Source of the DNA: Pediococcus ethanolidurans
GTDB taxonomy: Bacteria > Bacillota > Bacilli > Lactobacillales > Lactobacillaceae
Direction of reading: 5' to 3'
Assembly: GCF_001437405.1 (NCBI RefSeq)
Contig: NZ_JQBY01000014.1
Location: forward strand, 1-41,187
Length of the DNA: 41,187 nt
Shown: piece after piece, positions 32,930 to 41,187 of the stretch
How the letters are laid out: each line of letters begins with the position of its first letter
Position numbering within the stretch: the stretch's first letter is position 1
The notes under the pieces: generated by a model
Databases searched by the model: none
Seen by the model: only the letters and a program-made list of their open reading frames with translations
What the model was told of the DNA's origin: nothing
Translations under genes and position numbers: made by a program

Positions 32930-34435
32930 ATGTATTATTTTATTACCAGTATGCTCGACTTTCATCTTTCTGGAATTGAGCATGCACAAATTAAACGATT
33001 AAATTTATTTCATGAACATCATGTTGACGCACAGATTTTAACTATTGACTACAGTACAATTCAACATCAGAACATGAATACCTATAAATTAAATAGTTTG
33101 GATCTAATTAATTTATTTGACTATTTTCAAAAAGCAACAAACTATCATGGTCATCGAACAAAACTGGGTGATATATCTGCACCTCGTGGTACACAAATGC
33201 GTCAAGAAGGTAATTTATTCAAATTTTTCAGACAAGACCATCTTTTAATGCGTGTGGAAGTTTGGCATGACAGGTATGTTCATCAAATAACTTTTTATGA
33301 CATCTTTAATAATCCTACTCAAATTGATATTTATGATCAACGTGGCTTTTTAAGCCAACGTCAGCTACTTGGTTTTGATAACCGACTTGCACAACGCCTT
33401 TATTATGATATTGATGGAAAGCTTGTACTTAAAACTAATTTCACAAATTCAAATGAAAATTTCTTTCAATTAGTTAATTACAAAGGTAAAGACTACTTTT
33501 TTACTTCCAAACAAAATTTGAATACTTTCTTTTTTGATGAATTAGCAAAAAATGACAGTCAGCAAACAACGTTTATAGTAGATCGCAACTTTATTGTGGA
33601 ATCGGCAATTTTCAATATGAAAGCCCAAGCTCGGTGCTATTTCTATACACATAATACAGTGGTAGAAGACGCTAATGATCCTCAAAATAGTAAACCATTT
33701 ACAACAATTAATGCATACTTAGCGCATCAAAGTAGAGTAAATGGGCTTATTTCACCCACTCAGCATCAATTAGATGACATTAAACAACGATGGCATCCAA
33801 AATTTAAACAATATCAAATTCCAGTCGGATCAATTTCAAAAAAACAATTAAACGCAACACCAGTAAAAACGTCTGAACGAATACCATACAAATTAATCAA
33901 TGTTGCTCGAATTCATGAACAAAAACGTCTTGAAGACACAATTAATGTTTTTAAATTAATTCATGATAAAATTCCAAAAGCGACTCTTGATATACATGGT
34001 TATGTTAACGATGTCCCCCTAAGTAAAAAACTAATTTCATTGGTAAATCAATTAAACTTGAACTCTGCGATTACCTTTAGAAACTATTCATCAGATATAG
34101 ATCAAATTTATGATACTGCTCAGTTATTTCTTTTTACTAGTCGTTACGAAGGTTATGGATTAGCAATTATGGAAGCCTTGTCTCATGGTGTGCCTGTAAT
34201 GTCTTATGATATCAACTATGGTCCAAACGAAATTATACAATCAAACTATGATGGTTTTTTGTTTAAACAGAAAGATATTTCAGGAATGGCAAACCAAGCA
34301 ATTAAACTATTACAAGACCAATCGCAGTTACAAATAATGAGTACTCATGCTTATGCCAGTCGACCACAGTTTTCAAATGACGCTGCCTGGCAAGCATGGT
34401 TACCAATCATAAATGAGCGTAAGGAGGAGAATTAG
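32930..34435 (+). CDS. GT4 glycosyltransferase of the GtfA/TagE type, copy 1
   Basis: 501 aa. The N-terminal part begins MYYFITSMLDFHLSGIEHAQIKR, a conserved acceptor-side motif, followed by a beta-meander domain (DUF1975/EBD-like, about residues 80-230; marks IYDQRGFLSQ and YFTSKQNL). The C-terminal GT-B half has RIHEQKRLEDTI (sugar-nucleotide side) and the GT4 EX7E motif EGYGLAIME (Glu407, Glu415). Homologues add GlcNAc or glucose to Ser/Thr-rich surface proteins or to teichoic acid. The start at the second ATG matches the start of its paralogues. One base separates it from copy 2. Confidence 0.87.
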   Translation: MYYFITSMLDFHLSGIEHAQIKRLNLFHEHHVDAQILTIDYSTIQHQNMNTYKLNSLDLINLFDYFQKATNYHGHRTKLGDISAPRGTQMRQEGNLFKFFRQDHLLMRVEVWHDRYVHQITFYDIFNNPTQIDIYDQRGFLSQRQLLGFDNRLAQRLYYDIDGKLVLKTNFTNSNENFFQLVNYKGKDYFFTSKQNLNTFFFDELAKNDSQQTTFIVDRNFIVESAIFNMKAQARCYFYTHNTVVEDANDPQNSKPFTTINAYLAHQSRVNGLISPTQHQLDDIKQRWHPKFKQYQIPVGSISKKQLNATPVKTSERIPYKLINVARIHEQKRLEDTINVFKLIHDKIPKATLDIHGYVNDVPLSKKLISLVNQLNLNSAITFRNYSSDIDQIYDTAQLFLFTSRYEGYGLAIMEALSHGVPVMSYDINYGPNEIIQSNYDGFLFKQKDISGMANQAIKLLQDQSQLQIMSTHAYASRPQFSNDAAWQAWLPIINERKEEN

Positions 34436-34436
34436 T

Positions 34437-35954
34437 ATGTACTACTTTTTGAGCGAAAGAATAGCCCAACACCCTTCTGGTATTGAACATGCTCAAATTA
34501 AAAGACTTCGTTTATTTGAGGAAAATCATGTTCAAGCAAAAATATTCACAAACGCATATGACCGTTTTTTTCATTATAATGCTTCACAAAATGGATTAAA
34601 TGATACGGAAATTTTAAATCTCTTTGATTGGTTACAACACACAGAAACCTATCATGGGAAAAAATTCATGGTCACAAACGTAGAACGTCCTGGAAACTGT
34701 GATCAAATCATACATGATGGTGAGAACATTAATTATATAATAAATAAACAGATCATTTTAAAGGTAATTCCCTTTTCTTTTGATAGTAATCAAGTGAGTG
34801 AAGTTCACTATCTTGATTTTTCGGGTCATATTGTGCAAAAGGATTTCTATGACACGCGTGGTTTTCTAAGTTTTTCTCAGTTTATGGATCAAAATGGTGG
34901 TGGCGTGGTGACAGAAATCATGTACACTGTAAATCATCAACCGGCTGTGGAAATCAGCTACCGTCATCAAGGTAATCAGTACCCCGTAACTTTGTATCGT
35001 GTTCTTAATTATGCAGGAAACGATTGGTATTTTGATAACATGAATCAGTTGATTCGATTTGTTTTGGACGAATTAAATCTTATTCATCCTAAACAGCCAA
35101 ATACCCTTCTAGCAGATTTAGATTATGTTTATGATCGTCCCATGACCTGGTTAACAACCAAAATGAGAAAATTCTTAGTTTGGCATAATATTCATACAAC
35201 TGATCCTACAGATCTGAATAGTGCAATTTATGCTAATTATGAATTTGAACTAAAAAATGCAGCTAGTTTTGATGGCTTAATTGTCCCCACAAAAAAACAA
35301 GCTGCAGATATTAAAAGTAGATTTAATCCAATATTTCCAATAATTACATTACCTTTTGGATATGTTAATTCCAAGCAAAATAAAGCACCTAAAATCAACT
35401 CATTCGATCGTATCACACATAAAATTATTGCAATTGCCAGAATTCATGAACAAAAGAATCTACCAGATATGATTGCAGCATTTAATCTCATTCAGCAGGC
35501 AATTCCAGATGCAACACTCGATATTTGGGGATATAGCAACGATCAAAAACTATTTAAATTTTTGCAAAATCAGATTAACGATCTGCATCTAACCAAAAAA
35601 ATAGCTTTAAAGGGATACACCCGCAATTTAAATGCCGTATATGATACCGCACAACTTATGTTGCTTACTAGTCGTTATGAAGGTTACGGTTTAGCTGTTG
35701 TAGAAGCCCTATCACATGGTGTTCCGGTTATTTCGTACCAAATTAATTATGGCCCCGAGGAGATAATTAAATCCAAATTTGATGGTAGTATCGTTCCTCA
35801 AGGAGATTATCAAGAAATGGCTAAAGTTGCAATTTCTTATTTGAAGAATCCCGACTTATTAATCCAAATGAGCCAGAATGCTTATAAAATTCGTCAAACT
35901 TATTCTACTGACCAGGTATGGCAAGAATGGAAAAATAGTTTAGTTATTCAATAA
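34437..35954 (+). CDS. GT4 glycosyltransferase of the GtfA/TagE type, copy 2
   Basis: 505 aa with the same order: MYYFLSERIAQHPSGIEHAQIKR, a beta-meander domain (FYDTRGFLSFSQFMDQNGGG), then RIHEQKNLPDMIAAF and EX7E motif EGYGLAVVE (Glu415, Glu423). AAGGAGGAG lies within the last codons of copy 1, so the two are coupled. Adjacent paralogous pairs of this type (TagE5/TagE6, or GtfA/GtfB) act together in protein O-glycosylation in Lactiplantibacillus plantarum, which is the best model here. Poly(glycerol phosphate) glucosylation is the alternative. Confidence 0.87.
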   Translation: MYYFLSERIAQHPSGIEHAQIKRLRLFEENHVQAKIFTNAYDRFFHYNASQNGLNDTEILNLFDWLQHTETYHGKKFMVTNVERPGNCDQIIHDGENINYIINKQIILKVIPFSFDSNQVSEVHYLDFSGHIVQKDFYDTRGFLSFSQFMDQNGGGVVTEIMYTVNHQPAVEISYRHQGNQYPVTLYRVLNYAGNDWYFDNMNQLIRFVLDELNLIHPKQPNTLLADLDYVYDRPMTWLTTKMRKFLVWHNIHTTDPTDLNSAIYANYEFELKNAASFDGLIVPTKKQAADIKSRFNPIFPIITLPFGYVNSKQNKAPKINSFDRITHKIIAIARIHEQKNLPDMIAAFNLIQQAIPDATLDIWGYSNDQKLFKFLQNQINDLHLTKKIALKGYTRNLNAVYDTAQLMLLTSRYEGYGLAVVEALSHGVPVISYQINYGPEEIIKSKFDGSIVPQGDYQEMAKVAISYLKNPDLLIQMSQNAYKIRQTYSTDQVWQEWKNSLVIQ

Positions 35955-35975
35955 AATTCAAATAAATTTCAAAAT

Positions 35976-36038
35976 AAAAACCTAGAATTAAATTTAGTGA
36001 TTCACAAAAGTGATAAGCCAATTTAATTCTAGGTTTTT
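35976..36038. terminator. Strong bidirectional terminator between converging glycosyltransferase genes
   Basis: A perfect 19-bp stem (35976-35994 with 36020-36038) with A-rich and T-rich ends and a small inner hairpin (TCAC/GTGA). Confidence 0.9.
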
Positions 36039-36040
36039 TA

Positions 36041-37594
36041 CTATTTAATTTTTAAATTGACGTTATCAATTAACAAAGACTGCCAAAGTTTCCAGACATT
36101 ATTCTCAGAAAAACTTTTTGCTTTTTTATATGACTGTTTGCTCATTTTTTTGAGTAATTTTTCATTAGTCATGAGTTCAGTTACACGTTTTGCCATTTCA
36201 TGAATGTCTCCATTTTTGATTAAAAAGCCATTTTCATCATTATCAATAAAAGATGAGGGTCCATAGTTAATGTCATAAGCAATCGGTACAACTCCATGAG
36301 AAATTCCTTCTAGCATTGCAAGGTTGAAACTTTCAAATGCGCTAGTAAGCAAGAGAATAGCGGACTGATTATAAATCATATTCAAATCTGGTTGAAAATC
36401 ATGAAAACTAATTGCATTCTCTAGCTTTTCTTTTTTGATTTGTTGTTGTAACGACTCAAAATATTTAATGTCCGGAACATACCCGTAAATTTCCAGTTTT
36501 GCATCCTTCACGGTCTGTCGTACAAGCTTGACCACTTCAACCATATGCTCAATTCTTTTTTCGCCATTTACACGAGCAATTGCTAACATTGTATGTGATT
36601 TTCTTGTTACCGTGTTCGCCTCTCGGCTAGCAACAAGGCTATTAGAAACATATCCTACCGGAATTGTATAAACTGGAAGTTCCTGATTAAAACGAATTTT
36701 CATATCGATTGCCTGTTGTTTCGTTGAGACAATTTCAGCTGATAACTCTTTACGATGTTGATACTGTTTTAAAATGACATCATTTAATCGACTTGTTAAA
36801 GGCTTAGTCGGATCATAGGTATGTGTCGAATGCCGAACAACAATTTTGATGGCTTTTGTTTGCATTTTATATATCGCATCATCAGCTAAATTAGATTTAT
36901 CAGACATAAAAGTTGTTTGTTGGTGTGTTTCGAGGTTTAAGCAGTCTAAAAAAAATCCTCTTAGTTCCAGTAAGTTACTGAACGTATGCCATGATTTTCC
37001 AAAACGTGCTCGAACTAAACTAATTACATTTTTCTGATTATCATCTTCAGCGTAATCACAAACTATCGCTAATTTTCCACCAGGTGTGTAGAAACTCTCC
37101 TGATTAACACCACCGTCTTGACCAAAAGTTTGAACTAAACTTAAAAATCCTCTTACGTCGTATATTTCTTGACGAATATGATGGCCTAAATAATCAAAGT
37201 AGGTTACCTTATGAATTTGGTCTTTAGGGAAATGATGCCCAAATTCTTCAGTTGGAAAAAGTTTATATTCAATTCTTTTTTTTCCATTTTTAGTATAAGT
37301 AACGGTATCTTGATGTCCTTTTTGTTTTTCAAATTGCTTGTTAATTCCAATATCATTCAAAGTTGTCGGATTGTCTTTTACAATTTCTGCTTGTTGAAAA
37401 TAATCATATAAATTTACAACATCCTCATCGTGAAGATCATAAATAGGTAAATTGACATGCATATACTCATTATATTCGAGTGTTGTAATTTTAGCATCGA
37501 CATGATGCTTTTTAAATAAACTAAGTCTTTTGACCTGAGCAATTTCAATTCCTGAAAGTCGGAAGTAAAGCATTCCCGAGATAAAATAATACAT
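36041..37594 (-). CDS. GT4 glycosyltransferase of the GtfA/TagE type, copy 3
   Basis: 517 aa. Starts MYYFISGMLYFRLSGIEIAQVKR; the beta-meander domain includes IYDVRGFLSLVQTFGQDGGV; the C-terminal half has ARVNGEKRIEHMVEV and the EX7E motif ESFNLAMLE (Glu421, Glu429) followed by SHGVVPIAYDINYGPSS. It therefore keeps the catalytic residues, with a Phe-Asn variant in place of GYG. It lies 13 nt behind the half-length protein, with AAGGAG in the gap, forming a two-gene unit next to the adhesin. It is the best candidate for the adhesin-dedicated transferase. Confidence 0.87.
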   Translation of the reverse strand: MYYFISGMLYFRLSGIEIAQVKRLSLFKKHHVDAKITTLEYNEYMHVNLPIYDLHDEDVVNLYDYFQQAEIVKDNPTTLNDIGINKQFEKQKGHQDTVTYTKNGKKRIEYKLFPTEEFGHHFPKDQIHKVTYFDYLGHHIRQEIYDVRGFLSLVQTFGQDGGVNQESFYTPGGKLAIVCDYAEDDNQKNVISLVRARFGKSWHTFSNLLELRGFFLDCLNLETHQQTTFMSDKSNLADDAIYKMQTKAIKIVVRHSTHTYDPTKPLTSRLNDVILKQYQHRKELSAEIVSTKQQAIDMKIRFNQELPVYTIPVGYVSNSLVASREANTVTRKSHTMLAIARVNGEKRIEHMVEVVKLVRQTVKDAKLEIYGYVPDIKYFESLQQQIKKEKLENAISFHDFQPDLNMIYNQSAILLLTSAFESFNLAMLEGISHGVVPIAYDINYGPSSFIDNDENGFLIKNGDIHEMAKRVTELMTNEKLLKKMSKQSYKKAKSFSENNVWKLWQSLLIDNVNLKIK

Positions 37595-37607
37595 TTTTGT
37601 AATCTCC

Positions 37608-38321
37608 TTAATTTGCTACAACAAAATTTATGTCATTATCAAAATTATATTGATTGAGAAAGTTTTGTGAAGCATAAATTTTGTCTGTATTTGCCGCTTT
37701 TAATACGTGAAAAAAATTAGCGATAAGTTCAGTTCGACTGTCAAATAAGCTAATTTGGTTTTTTGCATGAATAATACTTAAAGTACTTTCAATTTTCTGA
37801 CTATTTGGTATACGTTGGTAAAATTCTTCGTAAACCAATTTTTTGTTGGGAGTAAACATTTTATCCGTTGCCACCCCACCATTTTGTCCATAAATGGTCT
37901 TTAAGCTTAAGAAACCACGAACGTCATAAGAATCGATTTCAATTACATTCTGAAATTGGTCATAGAAAGTCAGTTGATTAATTAAGTCCGTCTCTTGAAA
38001 TAAGGAAACTATACAATAACAATACCCCTCGTGATATAATGCTAGTCTTCCATCACTCAATTTTTGTGGCCCTTGATCACTTTTTAAATTGAGTTGCATA
38101 AAATGAACAGCCTTACTTTCTTCTTTGTTTTTAACTTGTAAGCTATTAAACATGTTAATAACTTCATTTTCGGAAATATTCAATTGTTGTATTTTACGAG
38201 TATAAAAACGATCATAATCAGTAGTCACAAATTTAATTTCTTGAGATTTACGTAAATTTTGAAATAACTGAAAATCATAATCATTAGTATCCTGAATCTG
38301 TTTTGTAAAAAAGTAATTCAT
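37608..38321 (-). CDS. Half-length GtfB-like protein with beta-meander domain only
   Basis: 237 aa, matching only residues 1 to about 250 of the full-length paralogues. The acceptor motif SGIEHAQ is replaced by NDYDFQLFQNL, but TTDYDRFYTR, the IDSYDVRGFLSLKTIYGQNGGVATDKMFTP block of the beta-meander (quoted in part) and the following strands are kept. The sugar-nucleotide domain with EX7E is absent. It ends in a normal stop, has a good AGGAG site, and no remnant follows, as copy 3 begins 13 nt later; so it is not obviously a broken gene. GtfB is the non-catalytic partner of GtfA, and this may be a minimal form. Confidence 0.75.
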   Translation of the reverse strand: MNYFFTKQIQDTNDYDFQLFQNLRKSQEIKFVTTDYDRFYTRKIQQLNISENEVINMFNSLQVKNKEESKAVHFMQLNLKSDQGPQKLSDGRLALYHEGYCYCIVSLFQETDLINQLTFYDQFQNVIEIDSYDVRGFLSLKTIYGQNGGVATDKMFTPNKKLVYEEFYQRIPNSQKIESTLSIIHAKNQISLFDSRTELIANFFHVLKAANTDKIYASQNFLNQYNFDNDINFVVAN

Positions 38322-38372
38322 TTTTTTCTCCTAGGTTATCTATATTTTTACATTAATTTTATACCTATGTAT

Positions 38373-38404
38373 GAAAAAACCTGAACTTTTACGATCAGGT
38401 TTTT
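38373..38404 (-). terminator. Terminator of the adhesin gene
   Basis: AAAAACCTGA (38375-38384) pairs perfectly with TCAGGTTTTT (38395-38404) with a 10-nt loop. The minus-strand transcript continues in U6. It separates the adhesin from the half-length gtfB-like gene. Confidence 0.85.
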
Positions 38405-38412
38405 CAGTCTAT

Positions 38413-41187
38413 CTATTTATCTTCTTTACGACGTTGACGCCAAGCTCCAAATCCAAATAACGAAGCCAAAGCCATCATCAAAAGACCAAATATCGAAACT
38501 GAATTCTCATCCGATTCACCAGTTTGTGGAAGTTTATTTGTGCTAGTACTATTTTCATTTGCCTTAGCACCTGCATTCACATTGCTTTCATTCAAATTAG
38601 TGTTGCTTTGCGAGTTTTCAGTTGCATTAGAACTGGAAGAATTTACATTAGTACCAGATTCTAATCCAGTCTTTTCAGAAACATATCCGTGTCCTGTGCC
38701 TTTACCATTCGAAGTGGTTTCACCAGTATGAGTACCTGTGGTTCCACCGTTGTTCGAGCCTGTAGATGTTGCAGCTAAAACAGTTACTGTGGTTGTGACT
38801 TCTTTGATCACACCATCAGTTGATACATATTCAATTTTAACTGTATAAACACCCGCTTTGGACAAGTTGACATTGCTAATATATTCAACTGTTCCGGTAA
38901 GCACATCTGCGCTATCAAAACTTGAAACTTTCTTGTATCGAGCTTCTGATTTTGCATTTTTACCTTGGTTATCCGTTATTGTTGAAATGCTATCAGTAAT
39001 TGTCCAAGTTCCACCATTGGCAGAGTTCTTAACTGTAATGTTTTTACCAACTAAGGATTCATATGGCAAATTGTTACCAACTAAATTATCACCAACTAGG
39101 TTATTACCAACATCATTGTTTCCAACATTGTTGTTTCCAACATTATTGTCACCAACATTATTATTACCAACATTTCCAGAACCAACATTGTCGGAACCAT
39201 CATTGTTGTCACCAATGTTATTATCACCAGTATTGTTAGAACCAGAATTATTGTTTCCAGTGTTGTTGTCACCACTGTTGTCAGATCCAGAGTTACTATT
39301 TCCAGTGTTGTTATCACCACTGTTGTCAGAACCTGAATTACTGTTTCCAGTATTGTTATCACCACTGTTATCGGAACCTGAATTACTGTTTCCAGTATTA
39401 TTATCACCGGTGTTACCGGAGCCACTGTTACTGTTTCCAGTATTATTGTCACCAGTGTTGTTAGAACCAGAGTTATTGTTTCCTACGTTCCCGTTACCAG
39501 AGTTGCTGTTTCCAGTGTTGTTGTCACCACTGTTATCGGAACCGCTGTTACTGTTACCAGTATTATTATCACCGGTATTGTCGGAACCGCTATTGCTGTT
39601 TCCAGTATTATTATCACCGGTGTTATTAGAACCAGAATTATTGTTTCCTACGTTCCCATCACCAGAGTTGCTGTTTCCAGTATTGTTATCACCACTGTTA
39701 TCAGAACCAGAGTTACTGTTCCCAATGTTGTTATCACCACTGTTTCCGGAACCGCTATTACTGTTACCAGTATTATTATCACCACTGTTATCAGAACCAG
39801 AGTTACTGTTTCCGGTGTTGTTATCACCACTATTGCCGGAACCAGAGTTACTATTTCCGGTGTTGTTATCACCACTGTTTCCGGAACCAGAGTTACTATT
39901 TCCAGTGTTGTTATCACCACTGTTATCGGAACCAGAGTTGCTGTTCCCAGTGTTGTTGTCACCACTGTTGTTGGAACCGCTATTACTGTTACCAGTATTA
40001 TTATCACCAGTATTGTCGGAACCGCTATTACTGTTACCAGTATTATTATCACCGGTGTTATTAGAACCGGAATTATTGTTTCCTACATTCCCGTCACCAG
40101 AGTTGCTGTTCCCAGTGTTGTTATCACCGCTGTTATCGGAACCGGAGTTACTGTTACCAGTATTATTATCACCAGTGTTGTTAGAACCAGAGTTACTGTT
40201 TCCAGTATTATTATCACCGGTGTTATTAGAACCAGAATTATTGTTGCCCACGTTTCCATCACCAGAGTTACTGTTCCCAGTGTTGTTAGAACCGCTGTTA
40301 TCAGAACCAGAGTTACTGTTTCCGGTGTTGTTATTACCACTGTTATCAGAACCGCTATTACTGTTCCCAATATTATTATCACCAGTGTTGTTAGAACCAG
40401 AGTTACTGTTCCCAGTATTATTATCACCAGTGTTATTAGAACCAGAATTATTGTTGCCTACGTTTTCATCACCAGAGTTACTGTTTCCAGTGTTGTTGTC
40501 ACCGCTGTTATCAGAACCACTGTTACTATTTCCAGTGTTGTTGTCACCACTATTGTCAGAACCAGAGTTGTTGTTCCCAGTATTGTTATCACCACTGTTG
40601 TCAGAACCAGAGTTACTGTTTCCAGTGTTGTTGTCACCACTGTTGTCAGAACCGCTGTTACTATTCCCAGTATTATTTATCACCAGTGTTGTTAGAACCG
40701 GAATTATTGTTTCCTACATTTCCATCACCAGAGTTGCTGTTTCCAGTGTTGTTGTCACCACTATTATCGGAACCAGAGTTGCTGTTCCCAGTATTGTTAT
40801 CGCCACTATTGTCGGAACCAGAGTTGCTGTTCCCAGTGTTGTTGTCACCACTGTTATCGGAACCAGAATTACTATTTCCAGTGTTGTTATCACCACTGTT
40901 ATCGGAACCGCTATTACTGTTCCCCGTGTTGTTGTCGCCACTGTTGTCGGAACCAGAGTTACTGTTCCCAGTGTTGTTATCGCCACTATTGTCGGAACCA
41001 GAGTTACTGTTACCAGTATTGTTATCACCACTGTTATCGGAACCAGAGTTACTGTTTCCAGTGTTGTTGTCGCCACTGTTATCAGAACCACTGTTACTAT
41101 TTCCGGTGTTGTTAGAACCACTGTTGTCGGAACCGCTATTACTGTTCCCAGTATTATTATCACCAGTGTTGTTAGAACCAGAGTTAC
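38413..41187 (-). CDS. Giant LPXTG cell-wall protein with pentapeptide repeats (5' end outside window, one frameshift)
   Basis: Sortase-anchored surface protein. From N to C: about 140 visible pentapeptides N-[S/T/V/I]-G-x-x (as in GSDNSGDNNTGNSNS, a 15-residue period), one Ig-like domain of about 95 residues (TITDSISTITDNQGK to VTTTVTVLA), a Ser/Thr/Asn-rich wall-spanning stretch of about 80 residues, LPQTG, a hydrophobic helix and RQRRKEDK. The 3' frame (38413-40683) is open for 756 codons. Upstream the repeat continues in another frame to the window edge and meets TAA at 40673-40675. An extra A (AAA at 40676-40678 where all sister units have AA) causes the shift. The signal peptide is not in the window. 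The regular Ser/Thr residues are suited to O-glycosylation by the neighbouring enzymes. The repeats resemble Pfam Pentapeptide_2. Confidence 0.8.
39070..41187 (-). repeat. 45-bp tandem repeat array encoding N-x-G-x-x pentapeptides
   Basis: About 47 visible 45-bp units, each coding three pentapeptides. Units differ mostly at synonymous positions (AAC/AAT, AGT/TCT, GGT/GGA). A variant block, GD(G/E)NVGNNNSGSNNTGD, recurs at irregular distances (five complete copies in the 3' frame and one upstream of the frameshift), marking higher-order duplications. The last units drift to NVG/LVG (39070-39190). The array continues beyond the window. Confidence 0.92.

Noticed and set aside
32930-38321. Assignment of the glycosyltransferases to a full accessory-Sec locus
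   Set aside because: No secA2, secY2 or asp genes are visible in the window and none of the transferases is clearly the accessory-Sec GtfA rather than a TagE relative.
39096-41163. Open frames in the other minus-strand frames of the repeat array (Thr/Val/Ile/Leu-rich products)
   Set aside because: They are products of the low-complexity 45-bp repeat read out of frame; they lack starts with binding sites, and only the N-x-G-x-x frame leads into the Ig-like domain and LPQTG.
39070-41187. CRISPR-like periodicity
   Set aside because: Repeats are contiguous, code for protein and have no unique spacers; no cas genes are nearby.

Overview
The window is low-GC Firmicute DNA, most likely from a lactobacillus (Lactobacillaceae). 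The evidence is a D-lactate dehydrogenase, a mevalonate-pathway HMG-CoA synthase, the conserved lexA/ynzC/yneF and trmN6-yazA neighbourhoods, strong AGGAGG ribosome binding sites, a tRNA-Ser without an encoded CCA, and an LPQTG surface protein. No plasmid, phage or IS genes are visible.

Layout. 0-11.5 kb is housekeeping: D-LDH, yazA-trmN6, a plsC-type acyltransferase, a heterodimeric ABC exporter pair, yneF, ynzC and lexA with one shared SOS box, glycerate kinase with a small protein, a two-TM protein of unknown function, and mvaS. 11.5-23.6 kb is transport and stress: an MFS exporter, a tandem crcB fluoride-channel pair, tRNA-Ser(CGA), DegV, a TMEM175-type channel, a marR-ABC exporter operon with clear operators, an arsR-cadD cadmium module with a perfect 20-bp palindrome, an SMR exporter and a MATE exporter that each sit directly behind a terminator hairpin, and a FAD oxidoreductase. 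23.8-32.8 kb is a redox/detoxification island: two MerR regulators, two related Rossmann-fold proteins, an NTF2-like protein, a frameshifted Na+/H+ antiporter, a frameshifted MFS exporter, a semialdehyde dehydrogenase with a flavodoxin, and a second TMEM175-type channel. Three promoters here have the 19-bp -35/-10 spacer typical of MerR control and share a core sequence, which suggests one small regulon. An intergenic element at 27.1-27.3 kb folds into a four-way junction with no unpaired base at the branch point.

32.9-41.2 kb is the most unusual region. It holds three full-length GT4 glycosyltransferases of the GtfA/TagE type, a 237-residue protein that matches only their N-terminal half, and the 3' part of a very large cell-wall protein made of about 140 visible pentapeptides of the form N-[S/T/V]-G-x-x, ending in an Ig-like domain and LPQTG. 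The likely reading is a surface adhesin with its own glycosylation enzymes, in which the half-length protein could act as a non-catalytic partner, as GtfB does for GtfA. No SecA2/SecY2/Asp genes are visible. The 5' end of the adhesin lies outside the window.

Three genes (antiporter, MFS exporter, adhesin) carry single-base frameshifts, each in or next to an A-run. Assembly error, true decay and slippage-based switching cannot be told apart from sequence alone.
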